NCBI GenBank assembly: GCA_043228905.1
Contig: JBHGNT010000035.1
Coordinates: forward strand, 62,001-126,000
Direction: 5' to 3'
DNA length: 64,000 nt
Source: Azolla caroliniana
Taxonomy: Eukaryota; Polypodiophyta
The first letter of the stretch is position 1. Every line of letters starts with the position of its first letter. Below, in pieces: positions 40,088 to 52,500 of this stretch. The notes beneath the pieces were generated by a model, which saw only the letters and a program-made list of their open reading frames with translations, searched no databases and was not told the DNA's origin. Made by a program: the position numbers and the translations under genes.

Positions 40088-41236
40088 TCAAACCTCCGGA
40101 ACGTGTCGGACATCCTTCAGCAGCATTTTGCATCCGGTCGGGGTTGTCAACCACACGTCTCCTATGCCGGCAATCCGGCACGTACCTTCATTTCCCATCC
40201 GAACACAGCCATGCTCACCGGCTGTGTAGGATGAGAAGTATCTTCTCTCCGGGGTCAGGTGGAACGATGCTCCGGAATCGACCACCCAGGTCGTCTCATC
40301 GCCGGCAATGTTTAGTTCACCTTCTTCGGTGATGAGCATGATTTCTTCCTCACTTGCCGCGAGTGCCGTCGTTCCTTTCCGGTCCTGCCCTCGCCGATCC
40401 GAACCTCTCCGGTCCGTGGCTCCCCGGTATGCACCGTTTCTCTCCGGTGACTTCTTCGAATCGGTGTCGTCGGCTCCGTTGTCTTTTCGGTAATGCCGAC
40501 AATTCTTTCGGAAGTGCCCCGGTTTACCACAGTGGAAGCATGTGGGCCTTCCTCTTGACTGCGACCGGGTCCCCGACTTCTCCCGTCTTTGCGGACTCCG
40601 GTTCCATTGTCTTCCCCGATCCGATTCGGTAAGCAGTGCCTTCGAGTCGGAGGCCGGTTCTTTGTCTCTCCGACGCGCTTCTTCGTTCAAAATACTTGTC
40701 TTTACCATTTGTAAGGACAAGTTGTCTTCGGTGCAGGAGGTGCTGAGAGTCACCACCAAGTTCTCCCAGCTTTCCGGCAATGTACACATCAGGATGATGG
40801 CTTGCATTGCATCCTCCAACGGGAACTTGATCGCCGCAAGCTGATTCACGAATCCCATGAACGTGCTTACGTGTTCCACCATACTCTCGCCGTCCCGGTA
40901 CTTGAGATTCACTATCTTCCTCATCAGGGAGGTCCGGTTCAACGCATTCTTCCTCTCATAGAGGCTCGACAGCTTCCGCCACATCTCATATGCGTTGGTG
41001 TCGTTCGCCACATGTTGTAGAACGCTCACGTCGACGTATTGCCGAATGGTTGCAACGGCTTTCCGGTTCAGAAGCCTCCATTCCGACTCAAGTACCCCCT
41101 TCGGTATTTCCGACCTGTCAATCGGTTCGTACAGGTCCCGAACAATCAGAAGATCCTCCATCTCGATCTTCCAGTCGGCGTAATTCTGCGCATTCAGCAC
41201 CATCATCCCCGGCTGCCCGCTGCCGCCGCCTTCCAT
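40088..41236 (-). CDS. Copia gag and protease (ends at premature TGA)
   Basis: Starts at an ATG 16 bases downstream of the primer-binding site, the natural start of the polyprotein. 382 residues: a gag capsid-like region (about 15-190, UBN2/retrotran_gag type, with the MWRKLSSLYE helix), a basic linker, a zinc knuckle C233-x2-C236-x4-H241-x4-C246 that would bind RNA, then an aspartic protease with catalytic DSGA at 320-323. The next domain continues in the same frame after the TGA, so in an intact relative this would be one gag-pol polyprotein cleaved by the protease. A ribosome reading this copy would make only gag plus most of the protease. Confidence 0.93.
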   Translation of the reverse strand: MEGGGSGQPGMMVLNAQNYADWKIEMEDLLIVRDLYEPIDRSEIPKGVLESEWRLLNRKAVATIRQYVDVSVLQHVANDTNAYEMWRKLSSLYERKNALNRTSLMRKIVNLKYRDGESMVEHVSTFMGFVNQLAAIKFPLEDAMQAIILMCTLPESWENLVVTLSTSCTEDNLSLQMVKTSILNEEARRRDKEPASDSKALLTESDRGRQWNRSPQRREKSGTRSQSRGRPTCFHCGKPGHFRKNCRHYRKDNGADDTDSKKSPERNGAYRGATDRRGSDRRGQDRKGTTALAASEEEIMLITEEGELNIAGDETTWVVDSGASFHLTPERRYFSSYTAGEHGCVRMGNEGTCRIAGIGDVWLTTPTGCKMLLKDVRHVPEV

Positions 41237-41251
41237 TTTCTGCAGCAGTTC

Positions 41252-41263
41252 GCTCTGATACCA
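41252..41263 (-). other. Copia primer-binding site (initiator-Met tRNA)
   Basis: On the minus strand TGGTATCAGAGC lies three bases inside the 5' LTR. This is the standard plant LTR-element primer-binding site, complementary to the 3' end of initiator methionine tRNA, which primes minus-strand cDNA synthesis. It fixes the element's orientation independently of the coding frame. Confidence 0.95.
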
Positions 41264-41266
41264 GTT

Positions 41267-41818
41267 TGTTGGGAATCAGCGCTTCGATTCACCTTCACCA
41301 CTCGGCCACAACCGAGTAATCGCGAATCAATGCAGCAGAAAATAGGAACCACAGAGAGAAACACACGTATACACAGGGATTAACGTGGAAAACCCTAGAT
41401 GGGAAAAACCACGGGAGTACAAGACTCCAAACCAACACTATACAAAGAGAAGTACACAATGGCGAGATGCAAGCAGACGACCTTGAGCTCGCTGTCCTCG
41501 CCACAGGAGGCGGAAATACAAAGAGGCGTAGTCCTCTTCCTCTCTCACGCTCTATCTCTCTCTCTCTCTCTCACGGCTGCTCCCTCTTCACTCCTCTTGA
41601 GTGGAAAAAAAGAAAAATGATTAGCAGCTACAAAACTATTTGCCCTAAGTCATATTTATACATATATGACTTTGGGGCTATTTACAACTATAGCCTCAAG
41701 GGCCCTTAGCAGACATATTCACGGATATGTCCCTCCATCCCGATCTCTCTCTGGGTACATTCGTCATCCGGCTCCGAAGTCGGGGTCTTCATCATCCGGT
41801 TCCGAAACCGAAACCGGG
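41267..41818 (-). repeat. Copia 5' LTR, truncated by 60 bp at its outer end
   Basis: Aligns without indels to 36538-37089 of the 3' LTR with 13 mismatches in 552 bases. The outer 60 bases of U3 (equivalent to 37090-37149, including the terminal TGTTGGGAT) are absent. The LTR stops at ccggg and is followed at once by the target-site duplication cagag. Inner end TGTTGGGA on the plus strand is intact beside the primer-binding site. Confidence 0.92.
41653..41660 (-). promoter_or_regulatory. TATA-like box in copia 5' LTR
   Basis: TATAAATA on the minus strand, inside a near-palindromic agtcatat...atatgact segment. It is identical in the 3' LTR (36931-36924). Position within the LTR fits the U3/R promoter, from which transcription would proceed toward gag. 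The missing 60 bp of U3 lie upstream of it, so enhancer content may be reduced. Not experimentally supported here. Confidence 0.55.
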
Positions 41819-41823
41819 CAGAG
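41819..41823. other. Right target-site duplication of the copia element (cagag)
   Basis: Directly follows the truncated LTR and precedes ctagcgttgttag of the satellite. Matches 36533-36537. Confidence 0.9.
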
Positions 41824-42839
41824 CTAGCGTTGTTAGCTTCGATTCGCATGTTTGAACACAGAAACCCAATATCACAGAAGCCAAATATGAACATTTTAAT
41901 TTACCTAGTTGCTCTTGTCAACTCCCGCCTCAAATTTGCTAATTTCTTCATTTCTCTCGACCTGAGTTTCAAAATCCTGATTTTTTAATTCTATATCATA
42001 GCTAGCTTTGTTAGCTTCGATTCGTATGTTTGAACACAAAAATCCGATATAACACGTGCCAGTTATGAACATTTTAATTTACCTACTTGCTCTTGTCAAC
42101 TCCCGCCTCAAACTTGCTAATTTCGTCATGTCTCTCGACCTTAGTGTCAAAATCTTAATTTTTTAATTCCATATCATAGCAAGCGTTGTTAGCTTTGATT
42201 CGCATGTTTCACCACATAATTTCGATATCACACGACCCAGGTATGAACATTTTAATTTACCTACTTGCTGTTGTCAACTCCCGCCTCAAATTTGCTAATT
42301 TCTTCATGTCTCTCGACCTAAGTTTCAAAATCTTGATTTTTTAATTCCATGTCATAGTAAGCGTTGTTAGCTTCGATTCGCATGTTTCACCACAGAATCC
42401 CGATATCACACGACCCAGGTATGAACATTTTAATTTACCTACTTGCTCTTGTCAACTCCCGCCTCAAATTTGCTAATTTCTTCATGTCTCTCGACCTGAG
42501 TTTCAAAATCTTGATTTACCTAGTTTTGAACACAGAAATCCTATATCACACGACCTAGGTATGAACATTTTAATTTACCTAGTTGCTCTTGTCAACTCCC
42601 GCCTCAAATTTGCTAATTTCTTCATTTCTCTCGACCTGAGTTTCAAAATCCTGATTTTTTAATTCTATATCATAGCTAGCTTTGATAGCTTCGATTCGCA
42701 TGTTTGAACACAAAAATCCGATATAACACGTGCCAGTTATGAACATTTTACTTTACCTACTTGCTCTTGTCAACTCCCGCCTCAAATTTGCTAATTTCGT
42801 CATGTCTCTCGACCTTAGTGTCAAAATCTTAATTTTTTA

Positions 42840-45800
42840 ATTCCATATCATAGCAAGCGTTGTTAGCTTTGATTCGCATGTTTCACCACATAATTTCGAT
42901 ATCACACGACCCAGGTATGAACATTTTAATTTACCTACTTGCTGTTGTCAACTCCCGCCTCAAATTTGCTAATTTCTTCATGTCTCTCGACCTAAGTTTC
43001 AAAATCTTGATTTTTTAATTCCATATCATAGCAAGCGTTGTTAGCTTCGATTCGCATGTTTCACCACAGAATCCTGATATCACACGACCCAGGTATGAAC
43101 ATTTTAATTTACCTACTTGCTCTTGTCAACTCCCGCCTCAAATTTGCTAATTTCTTCATGTCTCTCGACCTGAGTTTCAAAATCTTGATTTTTTAATTCC
43201 TTATCATAGCAAGCGGAGTTAGCTTCGATTTGCATGTTTCGACAGAAAAATCCAATATCACACGACCTAGGTATGAACATTTTAATTTACCTACTTGCTC
43301 TTCTCAACTCATGCATCAAATTTGTTAATTTCTTCATGTCTCTCGACCTGAGTTTCAAAATCTTGATTTTTTAATTCCATATCATAGCTAGCTTTGTTAG
43401 CTTCGATTGGCATGTTTGAATAGAAAAATCCGATATCACACGAGCCAGGTATAAACATTTTAATTTACTAACGCGCTCTTGTCAACTCCCGCCTAAAATT
43501 TGCTAATTTCTTCATGTCTCTCGACCTAAGTTTCAAAATCTGGATTTTTTAATTCCATATGATAGCAAGCGTTGTTAGCTTCCATTCGCATGTTTGAACA
43601 CAGGAATCCAATATCACCGGAGCCAGATATGAACATTTTAATTTACCTACTTACTCTTGTCAACTCCCGCCTCAAATTTGCTAATTTCATCATGTCTCTC
43701 GACCTGAGTTTCAAAATCTTGATTTGTTAATTCTATATCATAGCAAGCGTTCTTAGCTTCGATTCGCATGTTTGAAAACAAAAATCGGATATCACACGAG
43801 CCAGGTATAAACATTTTAATTTACCTATTTGCTCTTATCAACTCCCGCCTAACATTTGCTAATTTCTTCATGTCTCCCGACCTGAGTTTCAAAATCTTGA
43901 TTTTTTAATTCCATATCATAGCAAGCGGAGTTAGCTTCGATTCGCATGTTTGAACAAAAAAATCCAATAACACACGACCTAGGTATAAACATTTTAATTT
44001 ACCTACTTGCTCTTGTCAACTCCTGCCTCAAATTTGCTAATTTCTTCATGTCTCTCGACCTGAGTTTCAAAATCTTGATTTTTTAATTCCATATCATAGC
44101 AAACAATGTTAGCTTTGATTCGCATGTTTGAACACAGAAATCCAATATCACAGGAGCCAAATATGAACATTTTAATTTACCTAGTTGCTCTTGTCAACTC
44201 CCGCCTCAAATTTGCTAATTTCTTCATGTCTGTCCACCTGAGTTTCAAAATCTTAATTTTTTAATTCCATATAATAGCAAGCGTTGTTAGCTTCGATTGG
44301 CATGTTTGAACACAAAAATCCGATATCACAGGAGCCAGGTACGAACATTTTAATTTACCTACTTGCTCTTGTCAACTCACGCCTCAAATTTGCTAATTTC
44401 TTCATGTCTCTCGACCTGAGTTTCAAAAACTTGATTTTTTAATTCCATATTATAGCTAGCTTTGTTAGCTTCGATTCGCATGTTTGAACACAAAAATCTA
44501 ATATCACACGACCCAGGTATGAACATTTTAATTTACTAACGCGTTCTTGTCAACTCCCGCTTAAAATTTGCTAATTTCTTCATGTCTCTCGACCTAAGTT
44601 TCAAAATTTTAATTTTTTAATTCCATATCATAGCAAGCGTTGTTAGCTTCGATTCGCATGTTTCACCACATAATTTCGATATCACACGACCCAGGTATGA
44701 ACATTTTAATTTACCTACTTGCTGTTGTCAACTCCCGCCTCAAATTTGCTAATTTCTTCATGTCTCTCGACCTAAGTTTCAAAATCATGATTTTTTAATT
44801 CCATATCATAGTAAGCGTTGTTAGCTTCGATTCGCATCTTTCACCACAGAATCCCGATATCACACGACCCAGGTATGAACATTTTAATTTACCTACTTGC
44901 TCTTGTCAACTCCCGCCTCAAATTTGCTCATTTCTTCATGTCTCTCGACCTGAGTTTCAAAATCTTGATTTTTTAATTCCTTATCATAGCAAGCGGAGTT
45001 AGCTTCGATTCGCATGTTTGGACAGAAAAATCCAATATCACACGACCTAGGTATGAACATTTTAATTTACCTACTTGCTCTTCTCAACTCATGCATCAAA
45101 TTTGCTAATTTCTTTATGTCTCTCGACCTGAGTTTCAAAATCTTGATTTTTTAATTCCATATCATAGCTAGCTTTGTTAGCTTCGATTCGCATGTTTGAA
45201 CACAAAAATCCGATATCACACGAGCCAGGTATAAACATTTTAATTTACTAACCCGCTCTTGTCAACTCCCGCCTAAAATTTGCTAATTTCTTCATGTCTC
45301 TCGACCTGAGTTTCAAAATCTGGATTTTTTAATTCCATATGATAGCAAGCGTTGTTAGCTTCCATTCGCATGTTTGAACACAGGAATCCAATATCACCGG
45401 AGCCAGATATGAACATTTTAATTTACCTGCTTACTCTTGTCAACTCCCGCCTCAAATTTGCTAATTTCATCATGTCTCTCGACCTGAGTTTCAAAATCTT
45501 GATTTGTTAATTCTATATCATAGCAAGCGTTCTTAGCTTCGATTCGCATGTTTGAACACAAAAATCCGATATCACACGAGCCAGGTATGAACATTTTAAT
45601 TTATCTACGTGCTCTTATCAATTCCCGCCTCAAATTTGCTAATTTCTTCATGTCTCCCGACCTGAGTTTCAAAATCTTGATTTTTTAATTCCATATCATA
45701 GTAAGCGGAGTTAGCTTCGATTCGCATGTTTGAACAAAAAAATCAAATATCACACGACCTAGGTATGAACATTTTAATTTACCTACTTGCTCTTGTCAAC

Positions 45801-46460
45801 TCCTGCCTCAAATTTGCTAATTTCTTCATGTCTCTCGACCTGAGTTTCAAAATCTTGATTTTTTAATTCCATATCATAGCAAACAATGTTAGCATTGATT
45901 CGCATGTTTGAACACAGAAATCCAATATCACAGGAGCCAAATATGAACATTTTAATTTACCTAGTTGCTCTTGTTAACTCCCGCCTCAAATTTGCTAATT
46001 TCTTCATGTCTGTCGACCTGAGTTTCAAAATCTTAATTTTTTAATTCCATATAATATCAAGCGTTGTTAGCTTCGATTGGCATGTTTGAACACAAAAATC
46101 CGATATCACACGAGCCAGGTACGAACATTTTAATTTACCTACTTGCTCTTGTCAACTCACGCCTCAAATTTGCTAATTCCTTCATGTCTCCCGACCTGAG
46201 TTTCAAAATCTTGATTTTTTAATTCGATATTATAGCTAGCTTTGTTAGCTTCGATTCGCATGTTTGAACACAAAAATCCGATATCACACGACCCAGGTAT
46301 GAACATTTTAATTTACTAACGCGCTCTTGTCAACTCCCGCTTAAAATTTGCTAATTTCTTCATGTCTCTCGACCTAAGTTTCAAAATCTTAATTTTTTAA
46401 TTCCATATCATAGCAAGCGTTGTTAGCTTCGATTCGCATGTTTCACCACAGAATTCCGAT
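42840..46460 (+). repeat. 10-mer higher-order repeat (1780 bp), two copies
   Basis: Private variants repeat at exactly 1780 bp (ten monomers): gctgttgtca at 42941 and 44721, gacagaaaaa at 43241 and 45021, and aaacaatgtt at 44101 and 45881. Unlike the 1718-bp 10-mer at the left end of the window, this one carries no large internal deletion and is made of subfamily B monomers, so it arose independently. Confidence 0.82.
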
Positions 46461-49400
46461 ATCACACGACCCAGGTATGAACATTTTAATTTACCTACTT
46501 GCTCTTGTCAACTCCCGCCTCCAATTTGCTAATTTCTTCATGTCTCTTGACCTGAGTTTCAAAATCTTGATTTTGTAATTCCATATCATAGCTAGCTTTG
46601 TTAGCTTCGATTCGCATGTTTGAACACAAAAATCCGATATCACACGACCCAGGTATGAACATTTTAATTTACGAACGCGCTCTTGTCAACTCCCGCCTAA
46701 AATTTGCTAATTTCTTCATGTCTCTCGACCTGAGTTTCAAAATCAGAAATCCGATATCACAGGAGCCAAATATGAACATTTTAATTTACTAACGCGCTCT
46801 TGTCAGCTCCCGCTTCAAATTTGCTAATTTCTTCATGTCTCTCGACCTGAGTTTCAAAATCTTTATTTTTTAATTCCATATCATAGCAAGCAGAGTTTGC
46901 CTCGATTCGCATGTTTACACATAGAAATCCAATATCACAGGAGCCAAGTATGAACATTTTAATTTACTAACGCGTTGTTCTAAACTCCCTGCTCAAATTT
47001 GCTAATTTCTTCATGTTTCTCGACGTGAGTTTCAAAATATTGATTTTTTAATTCGATATCAGAGCTAGCGTTGTTAGCTTCGATTCACATGTTTGAACAC
47101 AGAAATCCAATATCACAGAAGCCAAATATGTACATTTTAATTTACTAACGCGTTGTTCTAAACTCCCTCCTCAAATTTGCTAATTTCTTCATGTCTCTCG
47201 ACCTGAGTTTTCAAATCTTGATTTTTTAATTCCATATTATAGCTAGCTTTGTTAGCTTCGATTCGCATGTTTGAACACAAAAATCCGATATCACACGAGC
47301 TAGGTATGAACATTTTAATTTACCTACTTGCTCTTGTCAACTCATGCATCAAATTTGCTAATTTCTTCATGTCTCTCGACCTGAGTTTCAAAATCTTGAT
47401 TTTCTAATTCCATATTATAGCTAGCTTTGTTAGCTTCGATTCGCATGTTTGAACACAAAAATCCGATATCACACGAGCCAGGTATAAACATTTTAATTTA
47501 CTAACCCGCTCTTGTCAACTCCCGCCTAAAATTTGCTAATTTCTTCATGTCTCTCGACCTGAGTTTCAAAATCTGGATTTTTTAATTCCATATGATAGCA
47601 AGCGTTGTTAGCTTCGATTCGCATGTTTCACCACAGAATTCCGATATCACACGACCCAGGTATGAACATTTTAATTTACCTACTTGCTCTTGTCAACTCC
47701 CGCCTCAATTTGCTAATTTCTTCATGTCTCTCGACCTGAGTTTCAAAATCTTGATTTTCTAATTCCATATCATAGCAAGCGTTGTTAGCTTCGATTCGCA
47801 TATTTGAACACAAAAATCCGATATCACACGACCCAGGTATGAACATTTTAATTTACTAACGCGCTCTTGTCAACTCCCGCTTAAAATTTGCTAATTTCTT
47901 CATGTCTCTCGACCTAAGTTTCAAAATGTTGATTTTTTAATTCCATATCATAGCAACCGTTGTTAGCTTCGATTCGCATGTTTGAACACAAAAATCCGAT
48001 ATCAGACGACCCAGGTATGAACATTTTAATTTACTAACGCGCTCTTGTCAACACCCGCTTAAAATTTGCTAATTTCTTCATGTCTCTTGACCTGAGTTTC
48101 AAAATCTTGATTTTTTAATTCCATATCATAGCAAGCGTTGTTAGCTTTGATTCGCATGTTTGAACACAGAAATCCGATATCACAGGAGCCAGATATGAAC
48201 ATTTTAATTTACTAACGCGCTCTTGTCAGCTCCCTCCTCAAATTTGCTAATTTCTTCATGTCTCTCGACGTGAGTTTCAAAATATTGATTTTTTAATTCC
48301 ATATCAGAGCTAGCGTTGTTAGCTTCGATTCGCATGTTTGAACACAGAAATCCAATATCACAGAAGCCGAATATGAACATTTTAATTTACTAACGCGTTG
48401 TTCTAAACTTCCTCCTCAAATTTGCTAATTTCTTCATGTCTCTCGACCTGAGTTTCAAAATCTTGATTTTTTAATTCCATATCATAGCTAGCTTTGTTAC
48501 CTTCGATTCGCATGTTTGAACACAAAAATCCGATATCACACGACCCAGGTATGAACATTTTAATTTACGAACGCGGTCTTCTCAACTCCCGCCTAAAATT
48601 TGCTAATTTCTTCATGTCTCTCGACCTGAGTTTCAAAATCTGGATTTCTTAATTCCATATGATAGCAAACGTTGTTAGCTTCCATTCGCATGTTTGAACA
48701 CAGGAATCCAATATCACACGACCCAGGTATGAACATTTTAATTTACCTACTTGCTCTTGTCAACTCCCGCCTCAAATTTGCTAATTTCTTCATGTCTCTG
48801 GACCTGAGTTTCAAAATCTTGATTTTTTAATTCCATATCATTGCAAACGTTGTTAGCTTTGATTCGCATGTTTGAACACAGAAATCCGATATCACAGGAG
48901 CCAGATATGAACATTTTAATTTACCTACTTACTCTTGTCAACTCCCGCCTCAAATTTGCTAATTTCATCATGTCTCTCGACCTGAGTTTCAAAATCTTGA
49001 TTTATTAATTCTATATCATAGCTAGCTTTGTTAGCTTCGATTCGCATGTTTGAACACAAAAATCCGATATCACACGAGCCAGGTATGAACATTTTAATTT
49101 ACCTAGTCGCTCTTGTCAACTCCCGCTTCAAATTTGCTAATTTCTTCATGTCTCTCGACCTGAGTTTCAAAATCCTGATTTTTTAATTCCATATCATAGC
49201 AAGCGTTGTTAGCTTCGATTCGCATGTTTCACCACAGAATTCCGATATCACACGACCCAGGTATGAAGATTTTAATTTACCTACTTGCTCTTGTCAACTC
49301 CCGCCTCCAATTTGCTAATTTCTTCATGTCTCTCGACCTGAGTTTCAAAATCTTGATTTTGTAACTCCATATCATAGCTAGCTTTGTTAGCTTCGATTCG

Positions 49401-49539
49401 CATGTTTGAACACAAAAATCCGATATGACACGACCCAGGTATGAACAATTTAATTTACGAACGCGCTCTTGTCAACTCGACCTGAGTTTCTTCATGTCTC
49501 TCGACCTGAGTTTACAAATCAGAAATCCGATATCACAGG

Positions 49540-52500
49540 AGCCAGAAATGAACATTTTAATTTACTAACGCGCTCTTGTCAGCTCCCGCCTCAAATTTGC
49601 TAATTTCTTCATGTCTCTCGACCTCAGTTTCAAACTCTTGATTTTTTAATTCCATATCATAAGAAGCGGAGTTAGCTTCGATTCGCATGTTTGAACAAAA
49701 AAATCTAATATCACACGACCTAGGTATGAATATTTTAATTTACCTACTTGCTCTTGTCAACTCATGCCTAAAATTTGCTAATTTCTTCATGTCTCTCGAC
49801 CTGAGTTTCAAAATCTTGATTTTTTAATTCTATATCATAGCTAGCTTTGTTAGCTTCGATTCGCATGTTTGAACACAAAAATCCGATATCACACGAGCCA
49901 GGTCTGAACATTTTAATTTACCTAGTTGCTCTTGTCAACTCCCGCCTCAAATTTGCTAATTTCTTCATGTCTGTCGACCTGAGTTTCGAAATCTTAATTT
50001 TTTAATTCCAGATCATAGCAAACGTTGTTAGCTTCGATTCGTATGTTTCACCACATGATTTCGATATCACACGACCCAGGTATGAACATTTTAATTTACC
50101 TACTTGCTGTTGTCAACTCCCGCCTCAAATTTGCTAATTTCTTCATGTCTCTCGACGTAACTTTCAAAATCTTGATTTTTTAATTCCATATCATAGCAAG
50201 CGTTGTTAGCTTCCATTCGCATGTTTGAACACAGGAATCCAATATCACCGGATCTAGATATGAACATTTTAATTTACCTACTTGCTCTTGTCAACTCCCG
50301 CCTCAAATTTGCTAATTTCATCATGTCTCTCGACCTGAGTCTCAAAATCTTGATTTGTTAATTCTATATCATAGCAAGCGTTCTTAGCTTCGATTCGCAT
50401 GTTTGAACACAAAAATCCGATATCACACGAGCCAGGTATGAACATTTTAATTTACCTACTTGCTCTTGTCAACTCCCGCCTCAAATTTGCTAATTTCATC
50501 ATGTCTCTCGACCTGAGTCTCAAAATCTTGATTTGTTAATTCTATATCATAGCAAGCGTTCTTAGCTTCGATTCGCATGTTTGAACACAAAAATCCGATA
50601 TCACACGAGCCAGGTATGAACATTTTAATTTACCTACTTGCTCTCATCAACTCCGCCTCATATTTGCTAATTTCTTCATGTCTCCCGACCTGAGTTTCAA
50701 AATCTTGATTTTTTAATTCCATATCATAGCAAGCGGAGTTAGCTTCGATTCGCATGTTTGAACAAAAAAATCCAATATCACAGGAGCCAGATATGAACAT
50801 TTTAATTTACTAACGCGCTCTTGTCAGCTCCCGCCTCAAATTTGCTAATTTCTTCATGTCTCTCGACCTCAGTTTCAAACTCTTGATTTTTTAATTCCAT
50901 ATCATAAGAAGCGGAGTTAGCTTCGATTCGCATGTTTGAACAAAAAAATCTAATATCACACGACCTAGGTATGAATATTTTAATTTACCTACTTGCTCTT
51001 GTCAACTCATGCCTAAAATTTGCTAATTTCTTCATGTCTCTCGACCTGAGTTTCAAAATCTTGATTTTTTAATTCTATATCATAGCTATCTTTGTTAGCT
51101 TCGATTCGCATGTTTGAACACAAAAATCCGATATCACACCAGCCAGGTCTGAACATTTTAATTTACCTAGTTGCTCTTGTCAACTCCCGCCTCAAATTTG
51201 CTAATTTCTTCATGTCTGTCGACCTGAGTTTCGAAATCTTAATTTTTTAATTCCAGATCATAGCAAACGTTGTTAGCTTCGATTCGTATGTTTCACCACA
51301 TGATTTCGATATCACACGACCCAGGTATGAACATTTTAATTTACCTACTTGCTGTTGTCAACTCCCGCCTCAAATTTGCTAATTTCTTCATGTCTCTCGA
51401 CCTAACTTTCAAAATCTTGATTTTTTAATTCCATATCATAGCAAGCGTTGTTAGCTTCCATTCGCATGTTTGAACACAGGAATCCAATATCACCGTATCC
51501 AGATATGAACATTTTAATTTACCTACTTGCTCTTGTCAACTCCCGCCTCAAATTTGCTAATTTCATCATGTCTCTCGACCTGAGTCTCAAAATCTTGATT
51601 TGTTAATTCTATATCATAGCAAGCGTTCTTAGCTTCGATTCGCATGTTTGAACACAAAAATCCGATATCACACGAGCCAGGTATGAACATTTTAATTTAC
51701 CTACTTGCTCTTATCAACTCCCGCCTCAAATTTGCTAATTTCTTCATGTCTCCCGACCTGAGTTTCAAAATCTTGATTTTTTAATTCCATATCATAGCAA
51801 GCGGAGTTAGCTTCGATTCGCATGTTTGAACAAAAAAATCCAATATCACAGGAGCCAGATATGAACATTTTAATTTACTAACGCGCTCTTGTCAGCTCCC
51901 GCCTCAAATTTGCTAATTTCTTCATGTCTCTCGACCTCAGTTTCAAACTCTTGATTTTTTAATTCCATATCATAAGAAGCGGAGTTAGCTTCGATTCGCA
52001 TGTTTGAACAAAAAAATCTAATATCACACGACCTAGGTATGAATATTTTAATTTACCTACTTGCTCTTGTCAACTCATGCCTAAAATTTGCTAATTTCTT
52101 CATGTCTCTCGACCTGAGTTTCAAAATCTTGATTTTTTAATTCTATATCATAGCTAGCTTTGTTAGCTTCGATTCGCATGTTTGAACACAGAAATCCGAT
52201 ATCACACGAGCCAGGTCTGAACATTTTAATTTACCTAGTTGCTCTTGTCAACTCCCGCCTCAAATTTGCTAATTTCTTCATGTCTGTCGACCTGAGTTTC
52301 GAAATCTTAATTTTTTAATTCCAGATCATAGCAAACGTTGTTAGCTTCGATTCGTATGTTTCACCACATGATTTCGATATCACACGACCCAGGTATGAAC
52401 ATTTTAATTTACCTACTTGCTGTTGTCAACTCCCGCCTCAAATTTGCTAATTTCTTCATGTCTCTCGACCTAACTTTCAAAATCTTGATTTTTTAATTCC

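Larger units (their letters stand above)
36538..41818 (-). mobile_element. Ty1/copia LTR retrotransposon, Tnt1/Tork-like, minus strand
   Basis: A 5.28-kb element read from right to left: truncated 5' LTR (41818-41267), primer-binding site complementary to initiator-Met tRNA, gag-protease-integrase-reverse transcriptase-RNase H in one frame (41236-37160), polypurine tract and a complete 3' LTR (37149-36538). Domain order integrase before reverse transcriptase defines Ty1/copia, and the RT/RNase H resembles Tnt1. Two in-frame stop codons break the polyprotein, so this copy is not autonomous. The two LTRs differ at 13 of 552 aligned bases with no indels, so the insertion is not brand new. It is much richer in GC than the surrounding satellite. 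A cagag target-site duplication flanks it. Confidence 0.96.

Noticed and set aside
37175-41020. Plus-strand open frames up to 211 codons across the copia region
   Set aside because: They are antisense shadows of the GC-rich polyprotein frame and have no recognisable domains.
36538-41818. Copia insertion as a second strand-switch point
   Set aside because: Satellite orientation and monomer phase are the same on both sides, so this is a simple insertion.
46598-46792. Open frame of 64 residues crossing a deletion monomer
   Set aside because: It arises from the deletion joining two satellite monomers; same repeat-derived peptide as elsewhere.
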